In this document: positions 36,401 to 47,800 of the stretch, piece after piece
Layout of the letters: each line of letters opens with the position of its first letter
Numbering within the stretch: the stretch's first letter is position 1
DNA from: Aurelia coerulea
Taxonomy: Eukaryota; Cnidaria; Scyphozoa; Semaeostomeae; Ulmaridae
Assembly (NCBI GenBank): GCA_039566865.1
Contig: CM076960.1
Coordinates: forward strand, 1,178,001-1,242,000
DNA: 64,000 nucleotides
Reading direction: 5' to 3'
The notes under the pieces: generated by a model
Seen by the model: the letters and a program-made list of their open reading frames with translations, nothing else
Databases searched by the model: none
Told to the model about the DNA's origin: nothing
Made by a program: the position numbers and the translations under genes

Positions 36401-39245
36401 GAAACACTCAGAAACCGCATTGTGTCTTTGCTATCCATTGCTCACAGCGCCTGTGCGCCATGGATTTGAATGGGATATTTTTAGATTTTTTGCTCCTTAC
36501 AAACCCTTCAAAACGCTATAATTCTAAAAGTAATGATGATATTGAGAATGCCCTCCTTCTCTTGAACTATAGCAAACGACGACCTATATAATAGTTCTTT
36601 CTCCATTCTATTAATATACTATTCTATCAATCGTTCTTTTTCTGCCTTTTACGCTCTAACGTAACAAGGACAGATTTGGTAAGACAATAGCACGAATTGG
36701 CTTTGATTGACACCGCAATTCAAAGCGATTAGCGATCGCAGACAAAGGAAATTCTCTCAACCAGTAATTCAAAACAAACAAAGCTGCAAAAATTTCTCTG
36801 AAACCCAGGTAGCTAGCTCGCTCGTTGTGCATTCCAGAAATAGTTTTTAACAGCAAACATGAGCATAAATCGAAAGAAGAAGGATATATCTACACATCTG
36901 CCTCGGGCATTTAATTTGTTTTGTTCAGAATCTGAGCAGTAAGTGTTTTAATTGCATCCAAAAAATAAGAGAATTGAATCGCCTCCCAATCGGCTTTTGA
37001 ATCAAATAAATTAAATGCCTGTGGCAGATGTGTAGATATATCCTTCTTCTCTCGATCTATGCTCATGTTTGCTGTTAAAAACTATTTCTGGAATGCACAA
37101 CGAGCGAGCTAGCTACCTGGGTTTCAGAGAAATTTTTGCGGCTTTGTTTGTTTTGAATTACTGGTTGAGAGAATTTCCTTTGTCTGCGATCGCTAATCGC
37201 TTTGAATTGCGGTGTCAATCAAAACCAACTCGTGCTATTGTCTTACCAAATCTGTCCTTGTTCTCTAACGTACCCTTTTCTCGTTACTACTGATGAAGGG
37301 TTAAGCCCGAAACGTTTAGTAAATTAAGCGCTAGGCTATTCATTCATTTTAAGATATTTTATGTATTTATATAATAGTTCCCTTTAATTAATTCAGTTGC
37401 AACATCTTATATGTTTGATTTGATTTCAAAGTTTTGCAAGGATTCGACACGCGCCTATAATACCAGCATAGGGCTCAAATCTTTCAAATCTTTAAAAAGG
37501 TGGGTGTAAAATCATATATCACTTTTCTTTGAATTTATTGGCTTGAAGGAAACTGATGGTACTTTGCTGGAAATCTGCCGTTGAAAGTTTTTGATATCCT
37601 AATTTTTTCAAAATGGCGACAATTTACTTATTGTTGAAAAAATTCATGGAAAATTTTGAAAAAATTTTAATCATTGTAAATCCTAAACCAATATAGGGAA
37701 AATGATATTACCTTGAAGAAAACCATAGTTTGTGAAGGTCTACAATATGGTGGCAAGCAGAATTCTGTACCTTTCCTGGTTTAAGATTTAGAAATTTAAG
37801 GATTTTTTTAAACTAATAACGATATTAATAAATTTCCACAGTAGATTTACAGCAAAATCCGTAAATTCCTTCCAAGCCATTTAATTTAAAGAAAACTGTA
37901 ATAGAATTTTACACCGACTATTCTAAATATTTGAGTCCTATGTTTATAATACCCATAAGAAGAAAAAGAGAAACTTACAATCTGCTCAGATCTCTTATCA
38001 CTTTGTTGACTTCTTCAGTGTGTGATGAAACCTTGTGACAAACTGTCTTCGTCGCACGGTCAATCAGCTAAAAAGAATTGCATCTGAATAATCACTTCGA
38101 ATATTAAAATTCGGATCACTGCATTCGACAATAACAAAAAGATCAAAGTGCAGGCGTCTTATTGAACGACAATCCTATAAGTATAAATTAGACTTATGAC
38201 GATGATTTTTGTATCCCTGTGATTTTTGACTTCAAGATGGCGCTTCGGTCAATCATGATCTGTTTTGTAATAGTTTCATTTTAAGCCCTAAATACGCAAG
38301 AATTACAATGCCTTTTGCTCGGCTTCTGAATCAAATAAACAAAATCCACCAGACAGAACTTTAGATTTACCCTATCTTCTTTCGCTATAAGCACATAACT
38401 TCTCTTAAAAACCACCTTTCGCTTGCACAAGGCGAGAGTTTGCCCTACTAGTTCGGGGAACTTTGCAGCTTTGTCTGTTTTGAATTACTGGTTGAGAGAA
38501 TATAATTTGTCTGCTGTCGCTAATCACTTTCAATTGAGGTGTCAATCAAATACAGGTGTTGCTATTGTATTGAAAAATCTGCCCTTGTTCAGCTTGCCGG
38601 CAAAGGCATGTTGTAGAAACCGGACCCTAAGACCCTACGACCCTTGAGACCCCTAGGACCTTTAAGTACTAAAAATGAAAAGGACACTAAACACCAGAGC
38701 GTCATGATCAGGGAGTTGTGTATCATCAACTTCCCGTCTTCCATCCCATAAACTTCCACTCTTTCAAACCAACGCCAGGAATCATGCAGAGAGTCTATAC
38801 CACGTAGAAGAACTATTTTGAGTATCTCCTATTGTGCTATTTAAAAAAAACTTTCTGCGTTATTAACAGCATCCTGGCGTTGGTTTGAATGAGCGAAAGT
38901 TCGTAGGATGGAAGAGGGGAAGCTCATACGATACGCAGCCCCTTGTTTAACAGCTTGATGGCATTGGCAAGGGTCCTTTTCATTTTTAGTACTTAAAGGT
39001 CCTCGGGGTCGCAAGGGTCCTAGGGTCTTAGGGTCTGATTTTTACAACATGTTTCAATGTGCTTCAATTTTACCCAGAATGCGTCAAGGAACCTTCCAAG
39101 CGTTAATTAGCCTAACCTACCTCATCTACCTGTCCTAAATTGGAATCATAATTGATCAATTTGTACAGTGACGAGCCTGCCAATCCTCCCATCAGATTAC
39201 AATTAGAGACAGGTGCTTTAGAGCATGACCACCTAGTCAACACAT
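28970..39245 (-). CDS. Unidentified protein, 3' exons only
   Basis: Four exons join in one frame on the minus strand: 39245-39121, 38067-37979, 30514-30473 and 29018-28970 (stop TAG). Each has a TTTTAG- or TTTCAG-type acceptor, and the three internal donors are GTAGGT, GTAAGT and GTAAGT. They encode 100 C-terminal residues starting VLTRWSCSKAPVSNCNL, then LAGSSLYKLINYD, LIDRATKTVCHKVSSHTEE, VNKVIRDLSRLANL and finally NINWPPEFDQFLNSTRIAN. The middle looks helical and polar. A possible earlier exon of matching phase is 42007-41978 (acceptor CTCAG, donor GTAAGT). The N terminus was not found and the product was not recognised. The intron 37978-30515 is about 7.5 kb and packed with foldback elements. 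The stop codon is 94 nt before the guanylate cyclase ATG on the same strand. Four agreeing phases make chance unlikely. Confidence 0.7.
29540..30055. mobile_element. Repeat block bounded by CAGGGCATGAA
   Basis: TAGCCAGGGCATGAAAAC at the left and TTCATGCCCTGCGTCTAG at the right are inverted. TCGCAGGAA or TGCAGGAAATT phrases recur inside. No coding content was recognised. Confidence 0.45.
30303..30402. repeat. (AAAT)n microsatellite
   Basis: About 25 copies of AAAT with a few substitutions, close to a 42-bp coding exon of the unidentified gene (30473-30514). Confidence 0.95.
31100..32622. other. No gene assigned; short protein-like open frames
   Basis: Minus-strand open segments at about 31469-31690 (MVWMYGFLCLKED, then GGTTFAVYPELS) and 32187-32327 (begins MAKDCLAIPGSRGSYKATWN) look protein-like. 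They have no supported exon chain and may be decayed genes or transposon pieces. Confidence 0.3.
32623..32737. mobile_element. Hairpin micro-element, TAGCCTGCGTGCAGAC family, 115 bp
   Basis: Ends TAGCCTGCGTGCAGAC and GTCTGCACGCAGGCTA are flanked by CATAGGAT at 32615-32622 and 32738-32745, an 8-bp target duplication. The interior is itself palindromic around CCACTGCGAAGGAGA. Confidence 0.9.
32961..33579. mobile_element. 619-bp foldback element with 9-bp target duplication
   Basis: Two long inverted arms end AATAAGGAC and GTCCTTGTT. They are flanked by GTTATCAGT at 32952-32960 and 33580-33588. A 9-bp duplication and long terminal inverted repeats fit a Mutator-like origin. No transposase is present. 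Confidence 0.85.
33943..33973. mobile_element. Hairpin micro-element, 31 bp
   Basis: TAGCCTGTGTGCAGA joins TCTGCACGCAGGCTA almost directly. It is flanked by ATAAGGTG at 33935-33942 and 33974-33981. Confidence 0.9.
34437..35143. mobile_element. Degenerate CCGGGTG-family MITE
   Basis: Ends CCGGGTCTCTCAAAAG and TTTTTAGGAACACTCGGTA are diverged inverted repeats. The interior resembles the 18111 family. Confidence 0.55.
35783..36378. mobile_element. 600-bp foldback family copy, no target duplication seen
   Basis: Inverted arms start AACAAGGACAGATTTGG and end GTCCTTGTT. The flanking 9-mers differ, so a flank has decayed or recombined. Confidence 0.75.
36663..37262. mobile_element. 600-bp foldback element with 9-bp target duplication
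   Basis: The arms are near-identical and run from AACAAGGACAGATTTGGTAA to its mirror. CTCTAACGT flanks both sides (36654-36662 and 37263-37271). Each arm has a mirrored open frame reading FALLFVLNYWLREF or a close variant, which belongs to the repeat. Confidence 0.9.
37285..37320 (+). repeat. Hammerhead-like CTGATGA-GAAAC motif
   Basis: CTGATGA (37290-37296), a GGG/CCC stem, then GAAACG (37309). It is directly adjacent to the right target duplication of the 36663-37262 foldback. Same layout as the copies at 26089-26211. Confidence 0.4.
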
Positions 39246-39618
39246 CTGAAATTGCTTGATTTTAACAATACGTTCGCGTCGAGGAAAAACATTTGTAGAT
39301 TAAAGACAAATGACGGACATATAAGGCAACTTAATTTAGGGGCCTGGGCAATCAAAATATAGCCCATTGTATTCTATAGAGATCTCGAGAGATTATCAAA
39401 TCAATTGAACCAATGAAGGCACTTAACCATCTATCGTTCTTTTTTAAACTAGACGGGCGCCATATATACAACATCTGTCTTTTAAAGGCAAGACAAATGA
39501 CCGATATATAGCGTCTAGTTTAAGAATAGAACCACAATAGGTCAGAAATTCGAAACGTCTACCCTAAACATCGGCAAAAATACTTCAAACTCTCGTTTAT
39601 CAAGCAGAACTTGGTCTG

Positions 39619-40188
39619 TTAAAGGCACACTATCATGGCAATGATTGGACGAATAAGACAATATAAAAGAATAAAAATTAGGCAGGCTTCAGTAATTTCG
39701 CTGTACACTGAAATTCGTGAAGGTGATAACGATCTGACTCCCTTGATTCTCGAAACAAATTATTATCCAAGAGCATAAAGGACTTGCAATTATTCAAAAG
39801 AGGCCAGGTCTCTTGTTAGTGGTTTAAACATCACAACCAGCCAATCACAGCCATGACAGTGTGCCTTTAAAGGGGTTCCGTCGTCAAACAGCAAACAAAT
39901 CCGTAAACTCGCACGTGTCGGGGATTATCCATTGTTCATCCATTGTTCTCTGCAGTTTGTTTGGTGGCTTCACCCAAGCCATAAAAAAGTGACCGTTAAA
40001 AATCCACTTATATCCGAGCAATCTTAGAAGATATGAATGTTTGGTTTGTTCCTTAGTGAAGTACAAGGATCAATGCCCAAACAGCAACTTTCACTTTGAA
40101 AAAATACGAAAATCCTGTGTGATATCACCTTTCAAAAAACTGCAAAAATCATCGTTTTGCTTACATTTTGATGACGGAGCCCCTTTAA
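39619..40188. mobile_element. Two adjoining TTAA MITEs sharing one TTAA
   Basis: The first element, 39619-39870, has ends AAAGGCACACTATCATGGC and the mirror GCCATGACAGTGTGCCTTT. The second, 39867-40188, is an AGGGGCTCCGTCG-family copy. They meet at a single TTAA (39867-39870). Confidence 0.8.
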
Positions 40189-40197
40189 ACACCGCCG

Positions 40198-40621
40198 TAA
40201 AGCTTGTTCAAGCCTCGTTGATTTCAATATTGCTCAGAGTCCAAGGTTTTGATGGAAATTCATGAAAATAACTTGCTGATATTTTTAAACAAACCATTTA
40301 TCCATGTACTCCATTGAAACTTATCTCAAAAAGAATACTGCAGTTTGAACATAACTTAATTATTCTTTGTTCTGCCTTGCATAGAAATTTAATCTCTGGC
40401 CCAAGAGTATGCAATCCAACTGTCTGCCGAGATTAGATTTCTATGCAAGGTGGAACAAAGAGTAATCAAGTCGTATTCAAACTGCAATATTCTTTTTTGA
40501 GAAAATGTTCAAAGAACTAAATGGATAATTAGTTTGTTCGCAAAAATCAGCAAATTATTTGCATAAATTTCCATCATAACCTTGGATTCTGAGCAATATT
40601 GAAACGAGGCTTGAACAAGCT
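40198..40621. mobile_element. 424-bp foldback element
   Basis: The arms from TTCAAGCCTCGTTGATTTCA mirror those ending GAAACGAGGCTTGAA, with a short asymmetric centre near 40400. Adjoining sequence at 40622-40790 matches 20200-20345, so it is inserted in or part of a larger repeat. Confidence 0.75.
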
Positions 40622-40839
40622 AATCTAAGCATATATAAGCCTCGGATGAAGATGGCCGTGCAAAGACAACAGGCTGTAACGCGTGCCGCACCATATTTGG
40701 GTAGCTTATCGAAGTCAACAGGAAATACTGATATGTGATTGGCTAGACTGTGACCGCAAGTGGCTTGAGCCACTTTTATATATGCTTACATTCAGTTAAC
40801 TGACCACTATTTCGTCTAAAATTGGGTCTGGTTATCAGG

Positions 40840-42216
40840 CTAGCAGAACTCGATTCCTGTCAATCCATCAAGTACTATTGGCGCTATGAATTTTAAAACG
40901 TGGGAACTTTTTTCTGGCTCAACCCGCGTGCACATGTTAAATATAAACGCATATTTGAGTGCTAACATTTCGATTCGGCATGCAAACCTTCTTCGGTTTA
41001 GCTTAAGCTGGTTTGACTCATCAGTGGGAATGAGGTATGATACATGCAAGGTCTGCGGTACAACGTACAAAAACCTTCCAGCGTCTGTGCAGCTGTAAAA
41101 TCTTCTTATTCGTGACTACCGAAAGGAAGCCTCTGCAGGACTTCGCAGTAGTAATAAGTCAGTTTTGAAGGGCTTAATGGCAGGACAGATTTCTAATTGA
41201 GGAAATCTACATCGCGTAAGGTTCTTACAAAAACAACAGATGACTTTTTCTCAGCATTTTTTGCAGATTATTATACATTGAGCCTTGCCGGCGAGACATC
41301 ACAGAGGACAACGCCGATATCTCTCGCCAAAGTAGCAAACATTGTGATTAGCTATTAAATGTTGCTCTTTATTGCAGCTATTAGCTATCTTATTTTCTCA
41401 TCTCTCAAGGTTTCAGCTTTCAGATTTCAGGTTGATCTACTAAGCAACCACCAAGTCCTTTATCGTAAATGTTTCTTTTCGTTGTAAATTCTATTTCACA
41501 TCAGATGTCAGGCATTTTATTCACTATAAACAACAAGAATGAGTTGCGCTCGTGACAGCATTAAATTCATCACAACCCTGCCCTGACATCTAATGTGAGA
41601 CAGAATCTAGTCTTGTTTAGTATCCATTAATTTTTAATCGTTCGTAGTGTGGTTGTATACAGTTTAACATTGCGTGTCTTTATATATTGGCCATGGGGTA
41701 GTCATTGTCTTTCGCTCCTCTCTCGCTCATGGTATCGTAGCTGTAATGTTGTATAGTAATTTAGATAGGTGTAGTAGAATGTAAGATGTACTGTAAAATT
41801 TTATATCTAAATAAAAAAAGGTTTCAGGTCAATTCGTTGCTCCTCTTGCAGGATTTAACAGTTTCTCGCTGGTCAGTTTGGTCGTTATTCCCTCACAGGA
41901 GTTAACAGTTTTCTTTACACAGACTGCAGTATCTGATGTTGGGTTCGTATGTTTATTACAATGAGCTCGTTACTTACCGCTATTTTTAAACATTGTTTGG
42001 TAAACATCTGAGATTTGCTTGCCAAGCAGAATGTTTGTCAGTTTGGCAATGTCGCAGAAGATTGCTTGACAAATATTATTTGCATGTGACAAGCAGAATA
42101 TGTTTTTGAACTTTTTTGAGAGCATTCAGCTCAAGGTTACCGTAACCCTTCAAATCGCACACGGTTACCGTAACCCTTAAGGGTGCAATAATCACCATCC
42201 TTTTCCAGTCAACATT
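40840..42216. other. Dispersed repeat sequence, no gene assigned
   Basis: 40860-40930 is a diverged copy of about 7990-8075. About 41640-41830 resembles about 43690-43880 in the same orientation (shared TCATTGTCTTT-like and GTAGTAGAATGTA phrases), possibly a decayed long-terminal-repeat pair. A possible 30-bp exon of the upstream gene lies at 41978-42007. Confidence 0.4.
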
Positions 42217-43400
42217 TTACGACAACTCAACGTAGCCATGGATTTGAAATGGTCTGTCAGGGGAAATTTTTGTTTGCAAAATGATTGACCGCTGTTCCTC
42301 AGTAAAATTTTGTGCTCCAAAGCAAACATGGAACTCAGCTTTTTTCACACCTTCCAAAAGATGGACCGTACAATCGAGAAATGAATGAATTTCCATAATT
42401 TTAAAACTGTTTTTTTTTCGGACAGTAGGCATAACTAAAACTGACCAGGCAAGATCTCAAAACTTCACAAGATCTGAGCCTTTCAGCTACATGCTGATAC
42501 CTTGTTTGTGTTCATGAAATTTGCTTTCTCAAAGCTAGGTTTGATCTAGCTAGTTAAGTTTTTTTGGGTGACCCGTTTTCTTTGCTCTATTCATAGACTA
42601 TTCATAGACATAGGCTAGCGTTTTCTTTGCTCTATTCATAAGTTTTTATTATAAACTGAAATATGAAATTGATATAATAAGACTTTAACTACATTGTTAC
42701 ATTACATCCATATCAAACTCAGATTTATGCATTTTAATTAAAAACATTCAATATCTTACTTACCTAATTATCTGTGTCCTTCAGCTTCTTCAGCCACTCT
42801 CCATTTTGGCTCCACGGTCTCAGGACTTCATAACAATTGTCGCTCTGTTTTGCAGCTTGAGGATTTTCTGGTAACTCTTTTCTACATTGGGGCATGAGGA
42901 TTTTCTCTGGAGCTTTTGTGCTGTTTTGTGGCTTGGAGATTTTTCTGCTATCTTTTGCTTTTCTTTGTAACCACTGCCGCCTTATTTTGAGGAATGGGGA
43001 TTTTGGTGAATTCCCCCTCTGTTTTGTGGTATGAGGTTTTCAATGCAGCTTGTTCGTTCCACCTCGTGGCTTAAGGATTTTCTGCTATTTTTTCAGTTTA
43101 TGGAATGAGAATTACTGACGATAAACAGGTAGCTCCGAATGCAAGCAACTATCCAAAGCTGTGAACAAAGCATGATGAATTATTGATTAGGCCTAAGCGA
43201 ATTCATAACGAAACAGGTTCATTAAAGGAAACCGTGTTATGAAACTCTATTCGCCATAAAACGTCGTGATACTAATATTTGCTTGGAAATTATGTCACAA
43301 AATAACTTGGCTGCCTGAGGGATTTTTATTCTTTATTTAAGGCCTGGCACGAAGAGTAGGCGCAAAATAAACAACAACAAATGGCTACTATTTACTGTAA
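42217..43400. other. Two minus-strand open segments, unassigned
   Basis: The minus frame 42432-42217 (71 codons) contains HVCFGAQNFTEEQRSII and ends PFQIHGYVELS. A frame of about 95 codons ending at 42764 contains NGEWLKKLKDTDN, stops just before a GTAAGT, and contains degenerate repeats of about 55 bp. Neither has homologues I recognise or a supported splice chain. Confidence 0.3.
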
Positions 43401-45398
43401 ATGCCAACTTCATCCCCAGGGCCTTTTTCCATGATGGGTGAAGGCAGACGCGAAAAGTCTCTGTTCCAATGTAACAGAATGCCCTGGGGACAAGGTTGCA
43501 TAAAAGCTACATTGATTAGATTAGAAGTGATTAGAAAGGAGGCTTTAACGATAGGGGGCATGGGGCACGCTATAGCGTTTAAAGTATCATCGTTAACCTT
43601 TCTTGCCCATGCGTAGAGATTCTACAGTCAGTCAATGCGGAGGAAGGCAAAGACGAAGAAAGCTCCTTGCAGAGTTTTAAGTATCTGTATTCATAGCAAT
43701 ATTAACTATATGCATGTGTAGAATTTCGTAGTTGTTAGCCTAGTTGCATGTCTCTATATAATGGCTGTCATTGTCTATTGCTCCTCGTGGTATCGCCCCA
43801 GTAGTGTTGCATAGAATTTATGAAGTATAGTAGAATGTAGCCTGTATTGTAATATTTTGCATGGATATAGAAAAAATGGTGTAAGTGTTTTTAACTCAGC
43901 CGATACAGTGACAAAAAGCACATCGACAAAAAGAATTACCTTACTCGTGCTCACCTTTCATTCACCATGTTATCATCTCCTTTCTCTGATCATTGAATGA
44001 GTTGAAATTAAAAACCATACAACATGAGTCAATTCGGTGAGCATTTTCCTGGCTGCCTAAGAAATGAAGAGAACATATCAAATATATCTCTTGTAAACAT
44101 TAAGATATGCTTTCTATTGCACGAAAAAAGAAAGAGGGGATAAATAATAAATGAGATTAAATGGGTTTGATTAGTTTTAAAAATCTTGAGAAAACTCATA
44201 AAAATTTCATCAATTTTTGCAATTTAGATTTAAATTTTTATGGTATTCCACAAGAATCGAATACAAGTACTCGCCTATTCATAACTTGTAACACACGTCA
44301 TATCGATCACGTAAAGAAAAGTCTCTTCAGAACTGCTTTGAATAGTGAAACGATAAATTTTGTGTAATTCTGTTCAGTCGTGTCGTTAATAAAGAACATT
44401 ATTAACCCTGTTTCATAGAACTCACACTCTGATGAGAACATAGGTTGGAAAAGCCTCAGTGTGCCAGAAATTTGTCTGTTTCTTTGCGTCCGCCTCCTCC
44501 ATAGTAAATAATTTTTGTTTCTTGTTTTCTAACCCTGTTTCAAATAAAGGCAAAAATAAAAAATAACGCCAGAACCCTTTCGTGCAATTATAACTTGATT
44601 TTCACATTTCTGGCGAGCAAAGAAATTGCTGCGTTTTGAAGCAATCATTCATTTTCATTTTCTTGTGCGACAAATAAGCAACCACTTGTTTGATTGACTC
44701 AAATAATAGGGTCTATCAACGAACTTGTAATCATTCTATTCCTTTGTGCGTTGAATTTACAAGCAAGAACAACCATAGGGCTCAAATCTTTCAAAAGGTG
44801 GGTGTAAAATTTTATGACACTTTTCTTTGAATTGAATGGCTTGAAAGGAACTTATGCTACTTTTTTTTGTATAATATGGTAATTTTTTGATATCTTGATT
44901 TTTTTAAAAATGGCGGCAAGTTAATTATTGTTGAAAAAATTCTTGGAAAATTTTGAAAAAATTTAAATCATCGTGAATCCTACACCAATAGAGATAAAAT
45001 GTTATAACCTTGAAGAAAACCATAGTTTACGAAGGTCTACAATATGGTGGCAAGCAGAACTCTGTAGCTTTTCTGGTTTAGGATTTAGAAATTTGATGGC
45101 GTCATAGCCTCAAATTTAATAAATGCCACCATTTTGAAACTAATCAAGATATAAATGAATTTCTACGGCATATTTACAGCAAAAACCCTACGTTCCTTCC
45201 AAGCCATTTAATTAAACGACCTTTTTATAGATTTGCGCCCTTTGTTGCAAGAACATAACCTAGGCCAGAAAGGACTGTCATAGCGTATGAAATCCGACTT
45301 TGGTGCCGCAGAGGATCATGGTTATCAATGAATCTTCAACTGCTTGTAGCCTTGTCTGTCATTGTTGGGGAGACGAGATACGGTTTGTCCGAGGAATT
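43401..45398. other. No gene recognised; repeat fragments
   Basis: Holds a hairpin bounded by CCCCAGGGC and GCCCTGGGG (about 43411-43490), the second half of the putative repeat pair (43690-43880) and a CCAAATCTTT-family fragment (44770-45215). Confidence 0.4.
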
Positions 45399-45826
45399 TG
45401 TTTTCATTTTCTATTTATGTTGTTTTGTTTTGATTTTATTTGATTTTATTTGATATATTTAAGAAGGGTAACCCTTCAGCAAATGCTGCTTTTCAATGGG
45501 CCGTTGTAAGCACGTGACTGACTTGTTGGGGAGACGAGATACGGTTTGTTCGAGGAAACGTATGTATCCCCCCGTGTAGTAGGTTAATGCTCATGCGCCC
45601 GGCAGAGTTCCAACCTAAAACCCTACTGCGCATGAGCATTAACCTACTGCACGGGGGGATACATACGTTTCCTCGAACAAACCGTATCTCGTCTCCCCAA
45701 CAAGTCAGTCACGTGCTTACAACGGCCCATTGAAAAGCAGCATTTGCTGAAGGGTTACCCTTCTTAAATATATCAAATAAAATCAAATAAAATCAAAACA
45801 AAACAACATAAATAGAAAATGAAAAC
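45399..45826. repeat. 428-bp near-perfect palindrome
   Basis: From GTTTTCATTTTCTATTTATG inward past GGGTAACCCTTCAGC and GATACGGTTTGTTCGAGG, the arms mirror each other with very few differences around a short spacer near 45610. The phrase TTGGGGAGACGAGATACGG also occurs once more just outside, at about 45365. Confidence 0.9.
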
Positions 45827-46757
45827 AAATCCTCAATTCATAAACAATCCTGATTTATGGAATTATCAAACTGTGTGTCGCTTATTTCGAGCAAAAAAAT
45901 CGTTTGTTCTTACAATGGCTTGCTTATATTACTTTTCAGGGATAATACAACGCCAGAGGTGTGCACTACCTGGACATGAAATTGATCAAAGAAAAATAAG
46001 CTTCCGTTCATAAATAAGAGAAGATGTTTCATCGAGCAGTATGAGGTCTTAAGAAATATTCTATTTCCAAGGCTACATCTGTTTGTAGGAGAAACAAATA
46101 TTTTGTGATCTTCTAAAATGAATCTTTTCAATTATCAAGGTGCCCAGCAGCAAATAGAATCAGCTGCAAAAAGTCTGAACAAATATTGACATTTCTTCCA
46201 GATCTGACAAAGATAGCGATTAGGTAAAGAGAAACAATCCTTGTTCGAAAGGCCACTGCTCCCTGGATACCCAGGCAGTAATATTGGCAAGAATATTATT
46301 CAATTGTGGACATGTTCAAATGAATTTTAAAATTTATCCCACTGAAATCGGCCCCTCGGTTCTGAAAATACGAGGGATGTTTCAATAAAGCCTTTCAAGA
46401 AACCTTCACAACAGGCCTAAAATCACGACCAAATTTTCTTCCTTACAGCAATGACTTTTACATGCTTAGGCACGTGTTATCCCTTTGGGAGGATTACAAG
46501 GGATTGTCTTAAGAAAATGTTTCACTATTTCACAACGTAGTAGCCGATTTCAGTTGGGTAAATTATAAAACATCTTCGAATATGTCCTCTGCTAAGTGAT
46601 CTTATTAATGTCAGTCATCCAAAACACATGTGCGCAGCTATGACCACAAATGCAAATAAATGCTTTGCCGACAAAGAACAAGAAATATTCTTACCATCCA
46701 AGAAATTAGAAGAAATTGTGAGGATTCTGCTCGACGTGCATCATGTTGTAATCATTA

Positions 46758-46835
46758 GTGTCGTGTCGTGTCGTGTCGTGTCGTGCCGTGCCGTGTCGTG
46801 TCGTGTCGTGCCGTGTCGTGTCGTGCCGTGTTGGG
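46758..46835. repeat. (TCGTG)n / (CCGTG)n microsatellite
   Basis: About fifteen 5-bp units alternate TCGTG and CCGTG. Open frames on both strands here are artefacts of the repeat. Confidence 0.95.
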
Positions 46836-47019
46836 CTTGAGTCTTCTTTACATCAGGTATCATCTGTCTGTAGGGCCTTAAATATATTTCTGCCGACGAA
46901 ACAAACGAATTTGCAAACAGTTCCTGCAAAAATAGAAAATAACGGCTTTAAAAAAGTATTAGACAAGTACACTTGAAAGACAAATGACATTAACACTGGA
47001 TTCACGTTAGTCATCAACA

Positions 47020-47800
47020 ATCGCTTTGATCGCAGTTTCTTGAGGATTATTCACAAAGGACTGCTCGATTTTTTTATGTGTCCTTGAATTTTCAATTATT
47101 TCTGTCGGTAAATTTGTAGCTTTCTGAACCTTCCCTAGAAACTGAAGGAATATGAAATGTGGATAAGATTGACGTTGATTTGCTTTGATCACAGTTTCTT
47201 GAGGACTATTCACAAAGGACCGCTCAGCTTTCTTTAATGGATCCTTGAATTTTCAATTATTTCTGTCGGTACGTTTGCAGCTTTCTGAACCTTCCCTAGA
47301 ACTTGAAGGAACATGAGATGTGGTTAAGTTTGACGTTGATTTGCTTTGATCGCAGTTTCTTGAGGACTATTCACAAAGGACCGCTCAGCTTCTTTAATGT
47401 ATCCTTGAATTTTCAATTATTTCTCTCGGTACATTTGCAGCTTTCTGAACCTTACCTAGAACTCGAAGGAACATGAAATGCGGATAGACTGACGGAGCGG
47501 TCCTTTTTGAATAATCCTCAAGGAACTGAGCTGCAATCATTTGGTGATAATTAACGCTTTGCAGCTTTCTAAACTAACGTTAATTATCATCAATTGATTC
47601 TATCTCAGTTTCTTGAGAAATATTCATAAAAAACAGCTCAGCTTTTCAATATATCGTTGAATTTTCATTTACTTCTATACGTACCTTCGCAGCTTTCAGA
47701 ACCCTCCGTTGCACTTGAACAGAAAAAATGTGGATTAGACTGACTGATGTGGATATCAACAATTGATTGAATATCACTTTCTTGAAGATTATTCATAAAT
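47020..47800. repeat. 160-bp tandem repeat, four to five copies
   Basis: Units start CTTTGATCGCAGTTTCTTGA at about 47024, 47184 and 47344, with a more diverged copy from about 47600. A fragment at about 47485-47540 (GACGGAGCGGTCC, then CCTCAAGGAACTG) is inverted. Confidence 0.8.

Noticed and set aside
36656..37293. Mirrored open frames with FALLFVLNYWLREF in several places
   Set aside because: They lie in the arms of the 600-bp foldback family and recur wherever it inserts, on both strands.
28970..39245. ADP-ribosylglycohydrolase-like C terminus
   Set aside because: The NCNLMGGLAGS phrase is only vaguely similar and the Asp residues of that family are absent.
41640..43880. LTR retrotransposon between two similar 190-bp segments
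   Set aside because: The similarity is weak. No TG/CA ends, target duplication, primer-binding site or reverse transcriptase frame was found between them.
46628..46840. Plus-strand frame running into the TCGTG repeat
   Set aside because: Nearly half of its length is microsatellite and no homology or splice signals support the rest.
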